Source: Pictodentalium vernedei (Eukaryota; Mollusca; Scaphopoda; Dentaliida; Dentaliidae). From it: a DNA stretch of 64,000 nt. The notes under the pieces are model-generated. The model saw nothing but the letters and a program-made list of their open reading frames with translations, did not search any database and was not told the DNA's origin. Position numbers and translations under genes: made by a program. The stretch lies in NCBI GenBank assembly GCA_031216915.1, contig CM062293.1:155380285-155444284 (forward strand). The letters run 5' to 3'. The stretch's first letter is position 1. The number at the start of each line of letters is the position of its first letter. Shown here piece by piece: positions 1-10,955 of the stretch.

Positions 1-393
1 ATAATAGGAAATAAAAAATTCAATTCCCACACGGACCCTCTCTTTCATAAATTCCAAATTCTCAAAGTTCAGGACCTATTTAAGCTAAATGCTTTTGATT
101 GGCATCATGGAATTTTACCACCTGCATTCAACTGTTACTTTGAAAGTACCGGTACTCATTCTAACAGAACTAGACAATATAATCATCTTCGCGTTAGTCG
201 AACAAGAACTAAATCCATAGAAAGACTTCTACCATACCTCTTCCCTAAACTGTGGAACGAGTTAGGTCAAGACCCTCGAACAATAAGTCACCGTAAGCAT
301 TTCAAAAATGCATTATTTTTAAGACTGGTTACTTCTTATCCACAAACAGCGGAATGTGATAATCCTTTTTGGCCTTGCTGCACTGGACACTAG
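1..393 (+). pseudogene. LINE (non-LTR retrotransposon) reverse transcriptase, C-terminal fragment
   Basis: Frame 1 is open from the first base to a TAG at 391-393, giving 130 codons without an internal stop. It begins before the window, so no start codon is visible. The translation has the usual layout of the region after the RT domain in Jockey/CR1/Rex-like LINEs: DPLFHKFQILKVQDLFKLNAF, then a THSNRTRQYNHL block, then LPYLFPKLWNEL, a basic stretch with FKNALF, and a final Cys-containing tail (ECDNPFWPCC). These correspond to the 'TR..', 'P.LWN.L' and 'FKk.lk' blocks common in these proteins. The endonuclease and catalytic RT domains would lie upstream, outside the window. I cannot place it in a clade with confidence. 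It is probably a dead 5'-truncated copy, although this part is intact. Confidence 0.72.
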
Positions 394-1500
394 TCTTAAC
401 CTATATACATTCATTAATTATACTTCCGTCCAGCTAGCAGCTTATATACTTTCTGTTGCGTTTGGTTTTTTCTCGTCTCCCCACAATCCCGTACAGAGGT
501 GAATATTAATGTCTAGGAATTACAACCATACTATGTAGCATAACCCTGTAGAACTGGTATGCATGCATGGCAGTGCCACAAAATGTTCTGCAAATTGTGC
601 CTAGTTGTGGTATTGTTGAGCAGAGTCTCACGTGGTACGCTACTGCAAAGCACGATAAAAGTAGAGTGTGATGTCAAATGGTACAGTATGGAATGCTGTA
701 CTATTTGGCATCAAACATTATAGTGTGGCACAGTCTATCATGGTTTACTGTAACATGGCATGGCATCAAACAGTATAGTGTGGCACAGCATATCATGATG
801 TAGAGTAACATGGCATGGCATCAAACAGTATAGTGTGGCACAGCATATCATGGTGTAGTGTAACATGGCATGATAAATTAAATCCTATTCTATTCTAGTC
901 TGCAGTTAACAAATTTTAACACACTATGGCAGAGTAAGTATGTCGTGGCATTATATTACATGGTATGGTACGATATTGTATACTGTCACACTTTTTGTTG
1001 TTTCTTGTTTTCTTTTCCGCATATTGAAGAGGCGACTCGGGCGGGAAACTCGTCTCAACCCTTTTCAACAAGTTTTACATTGATTCTCAGTAAGCTACCC
1101 AAAAGGCCTCGTCCTGATCATTGTCCCGTACGACTATGCACTACTCCTCTACCCAATTGTGACTCTCTGTTTTGAACTGTCTTGTACTGTTACATTCGGC
1201 AGAGACGAAAGATAATTTACACACTGTAACCGACTGCAATGCAGACAAAACCCCATGTTCGCTGCTCACCATCCAACTGACACGACCTACACAACGTGCT
1301 CGTATTATTGTTTTCAGGGGAAGTCTAGAAGTAAGCCAATCTGGCTATAACTTCCCGCAGAGGTATACAGACTATGTGTTTAAATGTTTCCTTGACTTTT
1401 AATTTATCAAATGTTTCCTTTATTATTATTATATGTCAAATTTATGTATTCTGAATGTATACTGCTAAATAAACTAAACTAAACTAAACAAACACATACG
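394..1500 (+). other. LINE 3' flank / noncoding stretch with simple-repeat tail
   Basis: No convincing gene follows the LINE stop codon. The stretch contains the 55-bp repeats listed separately. It ends in a short (AAACT)n run at about 1471-1489, just after an AATAAA-like sequence. A simple-repeat run of this kind is typical of the 3' end of LINEs without a poly(A) tail, so 394-1489 may be one LINE 3' UTR, but this is inference. The two 76-codon ORFs here show no recognisable domain. Confidence 0.35.
707..871. repeat. 55-bp tandem repeat, about 3 units
   Basis: The phrase ggcatcaaac recurs at 707, 762 and 817, a period of 55 bp. Each unit carries tagtgtggcacag followed by a tatcatg block and a taacatggcatg block. 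The first unit has several substitutions and the second and third are nearly identical. No coding potential is apparent. Confidence 0.75.
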
Positions 1501-2293
1501 ATGAAACTGGAGTGCCGACGCCGTCTAGTCGGTTCAAAGATGAGGGTGTGGAAAGTTGGTTCCATAGAAGGTGGAACTTGTGATCAACGGTATGTGCGCC
1601 TGTGATGCATGTGTTGGCTTATCGCAGCAATACTATCCCTTCTGTGGCAGCTTGTTGGATAAAGTTTCAATTTTATTCTCCGCCTTGAAAATTAAAAACA
1701 GGAAAATAGCATCGCACTTCGAATCAAATTCCCCCATCCGTGCCCCTGATGAACTATGATATAAGCAATATTGACAACATTATTGGAATTTGATAATTAC
1801 CGTCCCATGGTTTTCAAATGTGTCCACGTCAGTGCTAATGTAAGGCAGCATGCCAAAAGTTAATGAAACTGATGGCCACTTTTCGAGTTGCCACATGAAC
1901 ATAAAAAAATTAAATCAAAACACAAAGGGCAATAACTCTCTCAATTTTCATCAAATCATAATTTTTGTTTAAATTGTCCAAGATATTATTAATACAATGC
2001 CTATTATCAAAAATTATTAAAAGTTGACACTTACTCTTCAGGTTATTGCATACACATAGACAATTTAAGCAAAATATAAAAAAACAAAGGGAATCATCGT
2101 GGTTTTCGAACTTTTCCAAGAGAGTGTTACCACAGAGCTTCCTTTCAAATTTTATTGAAATCTGAGCTCTACTGTTCAAGTTATTGTATAAACAGTAAAA
2201 TTTTGGGCAAAATTCAACAAATAAAGGATAATAACTTCCTTCATGTTCATTGAGTAATGGTGATTACCAAATTAGTGCCAGACATTGTTTATT
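1501..2293. other. No gene recognised
   Basis: AT-rich single-copy-looking sequence. A 62-codon ORF (1571-1759, plus) and an 89-codon ORF (minus, 1910-2179) have low-complexity composition and no motif that I recognise. I see no repeat boundaries within it. Confidence 0.4.
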
Positions 2294-2544
2294 TTAACCC
2301 TTTACCAAACATGAAAAGCAGACGATACTTGCAAAAAAAATTCTTGAATAACTAATGTTTTTCATTTTTTGTCTCACAAACATAGGTTATGACCCCTCGT
2401 TGCAACGAGCTCGACGAGCTCGTTCCAAAGAGGTGTCATAACCTATGTTTTTGAGACAAAAAATGAAAATATAATGAAAATTAATTGGCAATTTTTGAGA
2501 ATAGCGCTGGCCGGTTTTGGCCGTTACGTTGGGTAAAGGGATAA
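2294..2544. mobile_element. Palindromic MITE, family 1 (piggyBac-like, TTAA target)
   Basis: The terminal inverted repeat ccctttacc...gggtaaaggg encloses about 240 bp. It has TTAA on the left and the near match ATAA on the right. The centre is a near-perfect palindrome around the tctcacaaacataggttatgac block, with gagctcg-type core sequence and the reverse complement on the other side. It encodes nothing. CCC-starting TIRs plus TTAA are hallmarks of the piggyBac superfamily, so I infer a non-autonomous piggyBac-like MITE. Other copies in the window support the boundaries. Confidence 0.72.
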
Positions 2545-3002
2545 AGCAGTACGCCAAAATTAACTGAAATCCGATAAATATTGTTCAAATTATCGCATAA
2601 ACAAAACATATCTGTCCCTTGCTCCAGGATATTAATAGGCACCCGATGATGGATAAACTTCTCCCAACATCACATTAAAATCTCATTTGGTTAAGGTATG
2701 TCAAACGTTACTCATAAAATGGGAAACGCAATGAAAAGCAGTCTATATGCGCATTGTTAATCTTGTTAATCTATGTCCTCAGGATATAATCAATTAACAA
2801 AGACAGGTTATTATCATTTAGGAAATGACCGGTCAGGTCTTGAGTACATATAGACCATTATATCAGCTGGTTGCGAACACCCAACTTTTTATTAAGATTC
2901 CTTCCTGAATAGAATGTTAATAACTTTTAAAATCTGACGGAGGGAAGGCTGATTTTGTATAAAATCTGATTAATTTTTGTTTGTTTGTTTGTTTATTGAC
3001 GT

Positions 3003-3254
3003 TTAAGCCTTTACCCAACATAACGGCCAAAATCGGCCAGCGCTGTTCTTAAAAATCACCAATTAATTTTCATTATTATTTCATTTTTGTCTCAAAAACA
3101 TAGATTATGACTCTCGTTGAACGAGCTCGTCGAGCTCGTTCCAACAAGGAGTCATAACCTATGTTTTTTGAGACAAAAAAAATGAAAAAAATGAGTTATT
3201 CAAGAATTTTGTTTGCAAGTGCCATCTGTTTTTCATGTTAGGTAAAGGGTTAAG
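3003..3254. mobile_element. Palindromic MITE, family 1
   Basis: Same family as the copy at 2294, in the opposite orientation. It runs from ttaagcctttacccaac to gttaggtaaagggttaa. The flanking TTAA is present on both sides, and the central palindrome (cgttgaacgagctcgtcgag and its complement) is retained. No ORF. Confidence 0.75.
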
Positions 3255-3499
3255 CTCGCTTTCCGAACATATGGCCATGTAGCAACACAACACAAATATG
3301 AAGAGAAAAGTACGACAAATCGTTAATAATTTTGAGGAGTAATGAGGACATACATCTCAGGCGAAGCTTAGCGGGTCTTATAATAGCAGCAAATCAAAAC
3401 CTTTCTAGCACAATAAACAAGCATTGCTGCATTTTCCAAGGTTCTCACGAGGAGACCTTCTTGTTTCAACACAAATTTTGGAAACATTAGTAGTATAGA

Positions 3500-4020
3500 T
3501 GTGAGAATCATCCCCCATCGCCCGGACCCCCCCCCCCCCCCTGACCCCGACCCCGGGACACTGACCCCGGGGTCATGGACACCGGACCCCTGACCTCGAT
3601 ACCCAAATCCGTTAGGCCAATTCTTAGGCGCCCTCTCCCCCTCTTCGCCTGTATGAACCCTATTTTTAGGCACCCCTCTTCCAGCCCTCTATATACCATA
3701 TCTTTTAGGTTATCCCTCCCAAGGCCCATTTCAGGACCTGCCCACCCCCTCCAAAGGGACTCTGGCTATGTATAGCCTAACACCTCGGTGCTCAAATCCG
3801 TTAGGCCAATTCTTAGGCGCCCTCTCCCGCTCTCCACCCTGTATGTACCCTATTTTTAGGTACCCGCTCCCCCTTCCCGCCCTGTATGTGCCATATTTTT
3901 TAGGTTATCCCTCCCAAAGCCCATTTCAGGCCCACCCCCTCCAATGGGGCTCAGGCTATGTATAGGTAACACCCATTTAGGCTTTTCGCGCATTGTTTAT
4001 TCTATCCCTATATTTAGGCA
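3500..4020. repeat. C-rich region with a 189-bp tandem duplication
   Basis: A poly-C run (about 3527-3541) is followed by pyrimidine-rich DNA. The phrase caaatccgttaggccaatt occurs at about 3604 and again at about 3793, and the following gcgccctctccc, cctatttttaggtac and ttaggttatccctccca blocks repeat with the same spacing. A third, degenerate unit may continue to about 4020. ORFs on both strands here are by-products of low complexity. Confidence 0.65.
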
Positions 4021-4389
4021 CTCCCTTTCGAAAGCCCAGTCCCTCCCCACCAAAGCACTTGTATGGACCATTCCTCCCCATTAAAACCCTCCCAAGGCTA
4101 CTCTTATAGCTGGGGGCCCTTCCAAATGGAGACATCCCTAACAACGAGTCCCCCTCCCCCTCCCCACGTAAATTTCGAGCTGTGTTTGTGTATCTAAGGT
4201 ACAATATTGTCAATGGCATGTACATGTAAATACATACAAACAAAAAGATTAATTTGAAGGCTACCTGGAGTGACTAAACAGTTGTTCAAGAATATTACGA
4301 TAAATCCCATACTGGAACATCTGATGTTATGTGCATACAATACGCTTTAGATTTAGATATAAAGACTGCCTGGTTTGTTTAGACATGTC

Positions 4390-5145
4390 ATAAAGGAATT
4401 AAGATAGAGAAATCTAAGGTGATACCAAAGGTACCCAAGCAAATTTCGTGAGGATCGGTTCATAAATACAGCCCCTAGCCCGACCCGTATTAACGTGTGT
4501 ACTTACTGTGTATAAGTAGCACTGAATAAATCAAAGTTCATCTAATTTAAATAATTTCGGCACGAGAAAAAAACCCGTATTATATGTGATGTACTCCATG
4601 TTACTGAACATCCATACAAAACGTTATTCAAATCAGAACTTTCATACAGACGTTCTGTACAAAAAACTCATTGCACTAATTTCGGTACAAAATGGCAGCT
4701 GGTGACCATCTTGAACTTCGGACCGCACCCAAAATATATTTATTTATTTATTTATTTATTTATTGGTGTTTAAGGTCACATATTTTTGCACAGTGGCTAA
4801 TCATGACCACAACATGAGTATCAACTCAAGACCAGGGGTGAGCGTTAATAAGCCATGTTGCCCATTTTAGAGAGGGCTTGCACCTCCCAAGCATTGGTGA
4901 CTGGATCCTATTTTACCAGTAAAACAGAGCCTGTTTACCGCAGTAAACAGGCATTGCTTCACTTCCGGACCGCACACAAAAAACACCCGTTCTCGTCCCA
5001 CGGTGATAACAAAGGTACCCAAGAAGTTTCGTAAAGATCGGTTCATAAATACGGCCTCTAGCCAGAGCCGTATTGAATTGTTGACGGACGGACAGACGGG
5101 CCATGACATAACCTCAAATTCGACTACGTCAAAGTTGAGCTAAAA
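4390..5145. mobile_element. Hairpin-terminated array element, family AAGTTGAGCT, end fragment
   Basis: This degenerate copy belongs to the repeat seen at 36303-38118 and 62054-64000. It has the unit phrases ggtgataacaaaggtaccc, aagtttcgt.aagatcggttc and catcttgaa.ttcggaccgc. It closes with a GACGGACGGACAGACGG run (about 5086-5101) and the terminal hairpin ending in aaagttgagctaaaa (about 5129-5145). The opposite end is missing or unrecognisable. A SINE (4735-4965) interrupts it. Confidence 0.7.
4735..4965 (-). mobile_element. SINE, family B, with ~16-bp target-site duplication
   Basis: On the plus strand it begins with the reversed tail (TATTTATTTATTTATT), then ggtgtttaaggtcaca and atggctaatcatgacc, then a body containing cccattttagag and tattttaccagtaaaacagag. 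The flanks repeat cggaccgcac.caaaa at 4719-4734 and 4966-4981, a direct duplication of about 16 bp in the interrupted host repeat. That pattern indicates target-primed insertion. The 5' head has no clear tRNA boxes, so the family's origin is unresolved. Confidence 0.7.
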
Positions 5146-5835
5146 TGACCCCTAGACAGTGCTACAGGCATCTAGGTCACGTGCCCAAACGGTGGTAACG
5201 GCTGACTGATCGTGACCAAAATAGGAAGTCTCATCTGGACATCATACCGAATTATCCTACCAAGTTGTAATGAAATCGCTTCATAAATATGAACTGAAGA
5301 CTGTGCTAAACAAATCTAGGTTACGTGCCCGTGTGACCGTCACAACAAAACTAGGACGTTCTCATCTTCACATTATACCGAGTCATCCTACCAATTAACA
5401 ATGAAATACCTTCATAAATGCAACCCGTAGACTATACTAAAGGAATCTGGGTAATGAGCCTCTGCGACCATCATGGTTGTCCGAACCCAGCCAAAACAGG
5501 ACGTTCTCATCTAGACATTATACGGAGTCATTCTACCGTGTTACAATGAAATCCCTTCATAAATATGACCTGTAGACTGTGCTAAAGGTTTTCGGGCCCG
5601 CTCAGCCGTCACGGATGACGATCGCGGCCAAAATGGGACGTTCTCAACTAGACATGATCTCGAACCTGCATATGAAATTTCGTGATGATCGGACAAGAAG
5701 TACGGGGCGCATAGCCTGTGCTGAAGAAAATGTGAACAGACTCATAGAGTCACAGTCTCACAGACTAACGGACTAACAGACAAACAGACTCACACACTTC
5801 CGCACGCGTAATAGCTTATCTTGACTTTGTTAAGT
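5146..5835. repeat. Degenerate ~130-145 bp tandem array
   Basis: The phrases 'ac.ttctcatct.gacatta', 'g.gtcatcctacca' and 'aatgaaat.ccttcataaatat' recur around 5252, 5380 and 5525, with more diverged units on either side. The array ends near 5835 in a short possible hairpin (tagcttatcttgac / ttaagttaaacta) after several cagactcacagact repeats. The 'cttcataaata' phrase resembles the core of the neighbouring AAGTTGAGCT family, so this may be a further diverged family member. Confidence 0.5.
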
Positions 5836-6465
5836 TAAACTAAAAATTGCTGGGATGGGAGTCCTGGTTTTTTTCTGGAGACTTTTGAAAAATATGCGAC
5901 GAGTGGGACAATTTTGAGGCTCGAAAGAACGCCAAGCGTGATATGTCACCTGTAAATTCATTAGCTGACACCCCAAGCAGATTGTAGAATTCAGGATTAT
6001 TAGGGCGCCATGGGAACTTGTGGGGAGGGGGCTTCTCCAAACCACCCCTCCTCGCTACGCCATCTATCCTCAACATTGTTTACAATGCATCAACGAAACG
6101 CGATGTGGGGGTAATATGGTAACGTGCAGTACTACCTTTCGGTGTAATTTTGAAGGTTGAAAATGGAAATATGATGGAAAACATGTAGATTGTAACCACA
6201 GGTGCTTGGCACAACCTACGAACTGGGAAAATGATGTTTGTTAACTCTTCTGATCCATACTCTTCGGTCCCGATAGTCGATTTATTAATACAACAAGGAA
6301 CACGACTCCTATTAGAGACCTGCGCGAATTGAAGTTTAATGTGAACGGTAATCGTTCACACAAATATTGTGCTAATGACCAGAGTTTGGGTGAACTTGTT
6401 TCATTGCCAAATAGACTCCTACTACACCGAATCCACGGGCTACCGAAAATAGGCAGTACAAGAAT
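5836..6465. other. No gene recognised
   Basis: Single-copy-looking sequence with overlapping short ORFs (minus 5830-6076, plus 6329-6514) that contain no recognisable domain. The 61-codon plus ORF has a reasonable composition but no homology that I can identify. Confidence 0.35.
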
Positions 6466-6616
6466 AGGGCCTTGGAAACTGTGGAACTATCTATCTCAGT
6501 CACTCTCTCTCTAATGCAGGTTGGCGACATTTCCTTCAAAAAGAATAGAAATCAAAATTTACCTTCTGTCTTGCTTTCTGTTTGATATGAAGGACCTGTT
6601 TGGTTTGAATATCCAT

Positions 6617-6863
6617 TTAACCCTTTACCTAACGTAACGGCCAAAACCGGCCAGCGCTATTCTCAAAAATCGCCAATTAATTTTCATTATTTTTTCATTT
6701 TTGTCTCAAAAACATAGGTTATGACCCCTCGTTGGAACGAGCTCGTCGAGCTCGTTCCAACGGGGGTCATAACCTATGTTTTTGAGACAAAAAATGAAAA
6801 AAAAATAGTTATTCAACAATTATTTTTGCAAGTGTCGTCTGCTTTTCATGTTAGGTAAAGGGT
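6617..6863. mobile_element. Palindromic MITE, family 1 (unit 1 of duplication)
   Basis: Begins TTAAccctttacctaacg and ends ttaggtaaaggg. The centre is an almost perfect palindrome in which gttatgacccctcgttgg and its complement surround a gagctcgtcgagctc core. It is noncoding, and fold-back of the whole element into a hairpin is predicted. Confidence 0.8.
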
Positions 6864-7014
6864 AGGGCCTTGGAAACTGTGGAACTATCTATCTCAGTCA
6901 CTCTCTCTCTAATGCAGGTTGGCGACATTTCCTTCAAAAAGAATAGAAATCAAAATTTACCTTCTGTCTTGCTTTCTGTTTGATATGAAGGACCTGTTTG
7001 GTTTGAATATCCAT

Positions 7015-7264
7015 TTAACCCTTTACCTAACGTAACGGCCAAAACCGGCCAGCGCTATTCTCAAAAATCGCCAATTAATTTTCATTATTTTTTCATTTTT
7101 GTCTCAAAAACATAGGTTATGACCCCTCGTTGGAACGAGCTCGTCGAGCTCGTTCCAACGGGGGTCATAACCTATGTTTTTGAGACAAAAAATGAAAAAA
7201 AAATAGTTATTCAACAATTATTTTTGCAAGTGTCGTCTGCTTTTCATGTTAGGTAAAGGGTTAA
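7015..7264. mobile_element. Palindromic MITE, family 1 (unit 2 of duplication)
   Basis: Sequence-identical to the copy at 6617 by eye, but with TTAA preserved on both sides (the right flank reads gggttaaaaag). This is the cleanest view of the TTAA target duplication for this family. Confidence 0.82.
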
Positions 7265-7265
7265 A

Positions 7266-8469
7266 AAGACGATGGTTTCACACTTCCATTTAAAACAAAG
7301 TGGGACAGCAGTTTTCTTTTGTCAGCAATTTAAAACAAAGTGGGACAGTAGTTTTCTCTTGTCAACAATCACTGACAATATGTCAGTCTTACGCCATGGC
7401 TACGCCATCTCCCTGTGGTGCAATCGTGTAGTTGTGAATAATGTTATGTATATTTTTGGTTTTGATTGAAAACGTGTTGCACTACTGAATAAAATCAATC
7501 AATCAAACATGTCATTGAGTGCAAAAGGCTGCCATCTCATTCTGCAATGCATTGCAGATGGTACCTTGTTCCACTCGAGGTACGATTTGTGCAATGGGAT
7601 GTGGAGTCCCCAAATTTGGATCGCGTGGCACACGCAGGAGAGTTGCCGTTTTCTTTTAAGTGGTCATTATTTTCGGGTGTGATTTTAAAATAGGCGCCGC
7701 TGGACAATGGGTGCGGTATTAAAATAATTTAACTTAAAACATCTTTTTAAAACAAGTTTTCCTACGCATGACGAAGACAAGTCCCCCGTCTCCCCAGATT
7801 TAAAAAGATTTAGGCCCATACAGGGTAACAGGAGTTACAAAAAGAATTCACTGCAGCATTCCCAGCCAACACATATGCCATGTAGAGTGGAGATATAACA
7901 AAAACAAGTGTTCCCGAAATACATTACTGGCAATTCTCAATTATACCGGCTCAGAGAGGGACACTGTCCATTTTCGCTATGTTTTTTTTATTGGTATTTG
8001 AGAAAGAAAGCTAATTTGCCCACATTTGCAAATTAGCTATCCCGCCATCGAACACAAACGGTATTGCAGAGCGCGAATAATTGATGGGCACTGCTCTCGA
8101 AATTGAAATTTGCTTTAACATTTCTGCAGTGTCAGTCTGAGAAGTGTTACATCAAAACCAGACATTTCCATGCGCAAATACATCATCGTACTGGCGGTGG
8201 ATCCTCCTCATGCATAGAATAAAGGAACGTTTTCAGTGAAATAATGGATCGGACCAAATGAACCGCATCGGCAAGGTTGGATCGAAACAGAGTGGTAAAG
8301 CGACGACTGTCCGCCCCCCCCCCCCCCCCCCACCACCAGGACGTGGGCCGGACATGGTTGTAATTTAATTATAGTTGTGGAGAGGCATGGCGAATTAGGT
8401 CGTACCAACTCAAAATAGGATAGAAAATAAACTTTAGTCTTGACGCAATACTGCGAAGAGCTCCGAATC
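7266..8469. other. No gene recognised; contains a poly-C tract
   Basis: No ORF longer than about 66 codons and no recognised motif. A short duplication (aatttaaaacaaagtgggacag) occurs at about 7290 and 7330. A run of about 18 C lies at about 8313-8331. Another short ORF (minus, 8208-8408) is created by that tract. Confidence 0.4.
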
Positions 8470-8482
8470 GTTTAAAGTCTAT

Positions 8483-8858
8483 ATTTATTTATTTATTGGT
8501 ATTTTAAGGTCACATACTTATACACAATGGCTAATCGTGACCGTGACAGTTTGCTCGGTGGTTCTCTCATGGTACAAGTACCATGAGAGAACGACCGAGC
8601 AACTGTCATCTCCTCAACATTCTAACTCTGTTCAAGCTCCGCTCAAGCAGGGTTACAACGGTTGAAGACATGTGCAACATCGACATGCAGTACGCCTTAG
8701 TACACGGCGTCATCGTGCCCCCATGTAGGCAACCGGGAGAAAGTGCCTTGCCCAAACACTAATTCACCTTGCCCAACGCGGGTCGTCCTGGACGGGGATC
8801 GAACTCGGGACCTCTAGCATAGAAGTCCAACAGTCTACCACTGAGCCACCGCGCCCCC
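8483..8858 (-). mobile_element. tRNA-derived SINE, family A, with 13-bp target-site duplication
   Basis: Read on the minus strand, the element starts gggggcgcggtggctcag, an A-box-like tRNA head, and has a B-box-like gagttcgatcccc about 45 nt later. It ends on the plus-strand left side in an AATAAATAAAT tail. The flanks tttaaagtctata at 8470-8482 and 8859-8871 are a perfect 13-bp duplication. The body contains a local palindrome (ctcggtggttctctcatggt and its complement around gtacaagtac) not present in the 54772 copy. RNA polymerase III transcription is expected of the family. Confidence 0.85.
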
Positions 8859-8871
8859 TTTAAAGTCTATA

Positions 8872-9754
8872 GGAACAGGTGAATTTTCCCAAATGTCCAA
8901 AAATAAAAAAAGTTCCAAAGCAAGTAAATTAAACGATTTTCGTACGAACGATGACAAGCAATGATACTGCTTTGATCTAAAGAATATTTTGAGTGCTGAA
9001 GTTTTAAACTAAAAAGTAATTATATTGTTGAAAATCAACTTTTAAAATGGAGATCGCACTAACAACAGAAGGGAAATTCACACACGACACTCTTAAATTA
9101 ATGAAATCAAAATTAATCCAAAATATATATTATACCACTTTACCGAGAAATGAACTCTAAGGTGCTTTTAAAATTAATTAAAACATATTTTTAATGTCCA
9201 TTTCCACTGACAGAGTTGCACAGTGTTGAACCTTCGTATGAAATGACAATACACGATACAGTTGACTTGTCAAGGATAAATACACTATTTACTTTGTCTC
9301 TAACTCTGGATGAATAAACCGTGTTCAGTTGACGGAAAAAAGAACTTATGAAAAGTGTAATGCTCCAGTGAATCCTGAGCAAACATTCTTTAGGTTACAC
9401 ATCTTGATATTGATACTAAAAAAATCTTTCAGAGTGGAGATTAAAAATGTGTTTTAAATAATTCTAAAAGCACCACAAAGTTCATTTGTCGTTAAAGTGC
9501 TGTGGATACATGGTTCGGATTAATTTGGGTTTCAGTAATTTAAGTGTTCCGAATGTGTATTTTTAGTTTTGCTGTTAGTGCAATTTAAAAATTTATTTTC
9601 AACAATAAAATCACTTTTTAGTTTCAAACTTAAGCACTCAAAATATTCTTTAGATCATAAAAGTACCATTGCCTGTCATTGCTTGCATGAAAATCTTTTA
9701 ATTATCGTGTTTTGGAACCATTTGATTTTGTCTATTTGGGAAAATTCGCCAGTT
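8872..9754. other. No gene recognised
   Basis: AT-rich sequence with only short low-complexity ORFs (for example plus 9569-9859). No repeat structure is apparent by eye. Confidence 0.4.
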
Positions 9755-10955
9755 CCCATGGACCCACAGGCACTCGACACAAACTGTGAAATCGAAAAAA
9801 AAAAGATATTTGATAGCATTTTTGAATCGATGCTGACGTGCCCTCATAATGATATATAAATATTAACAACTTGCTTTTCGAAAACGATAGCACTCAACTT
9901 CGTTATACCCCTCTCAAATTTGATTCACATAACGTATCCAACAGTACCCGGTATCAGTGGAAAGGGGAATGAATAAGCTATACAGTGGTGTATTACACGA
10001 CAGTTGGGTGTTATTGGATTGTTCTTGATAACTGGGAGAAGTCGCAGAAAAGGCCGAAAAACATTTAGTCGGACAAGATAGTGCACAGTGGAAAGTGGGT
10101 TACGAGCGACAGTTATCCGATTTATTATAAATAATTCGATGTCCCATTGTCTATGGAGGGCAGATTTGAATATTAACCGTATACCTTTATCAATTACTAA
10201 TCTCGGATCCACATTTACTCATTTCTGGCGAGCACATTTGCCGTTTATACATTTTTTAACCTTCCCTTGGAAACTAAACATGCTAACGGCATCCATAGAA
10301 GCGAAGATGGTCACAAAAATATCCCATTGGCTACTATTTATGCCGAGAAAATCATCAATGAAAATAAGCCAATGGGAGAATGGGGAAAGTTTCTGTGCGA
10401 GTCGCGTATCTATGGACGCTATCAACTTGGAAATAGTTCAAAGTTACGGCTAAAAAGTGTAAAAACGGTAAATGTGAACTCCAGAAATGAATAAATGTCA
10501 ACCCAAGAGTGAAAATTGATAAAGGTTTTCGGTTAATATTTGAATCTGCCCTCCGAAGACAATGGGACCTCGAATTATTTGCAATAAATAGGATAATTGT
10601 CGCTCGTAACTCACTTTCCACTGTGCACTATCTTGTCCGACTAAATGTTTTTCGGCCTTTTCTGCGACTTATCCCAGTTATCATGAACAGTCCAAGAACA
10701 CCCAAACGGTCGTGTAATACACAGCTGTAAAGCTTATTCATTCCCCTTTCCACTGATACCGGGTACTGTTGGATGCGTTATGTGAATCAAATTTGAAGGG
10801 GGTATAACGAAGATGACTGCTATCGTTTTCGAAAAGCGAGTTGTGTACCTTGTTAATATTTATATACCATTATAGGGGCACGTCAGCATCGATTCAAAAA
10901 TGGTATCAAATATCATTTTGCTTTCGATTTCCCAGCTTGTGCCGAGTACCTGTGT
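9755..10955. mobile_element. 1.2-kb fold-back element (large inverted repeat)
   Basis: The left arm runs from about 9762 (cacaggcactcgacacaa) toward the centre and matches, in reverse complement, the right arm ending near 10950 (ttgtgccgagtacctgtg). Matching blocks occur in order throughout, including aaaggggaatgaataagct / agcttattcattccccttt and cggacaagatagtgcacagtgg with its complement. The symmetry continues to a centre near 10345-10350, flanked by cccattggcta and ta.gccaatggg. Arms are roughly 590 bp with moderate divergence. The related ORFs at 9925-10212 (minus) and 10509-10730 (plus) are one sequence read from the two arms. I recognise no protein; a fold-back MITE or remnant TIR pair is most likely. 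Confidence 0.78.

Larger units (their letters stand above)
6466..7265. repeat. Exact 398-bp tandem duplication, each unit carrying one family-1 MITE
   Basis: The phrase agggccttggaaactgtgg begins at 6466 and again at 6864, and by eye I find no difference between the two 398-bp units. Each contains a tctctctctaatgcag segment followed by a complete MITE. The first MITE ends gtaaaggg/taggg and the second ends gtaaagggttaa, so the breakpoint lies inside the right TTAA flank of the first MITE. Lack of divergence implies either a very recent duplication or an assembly error. Confidence 0.85.
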
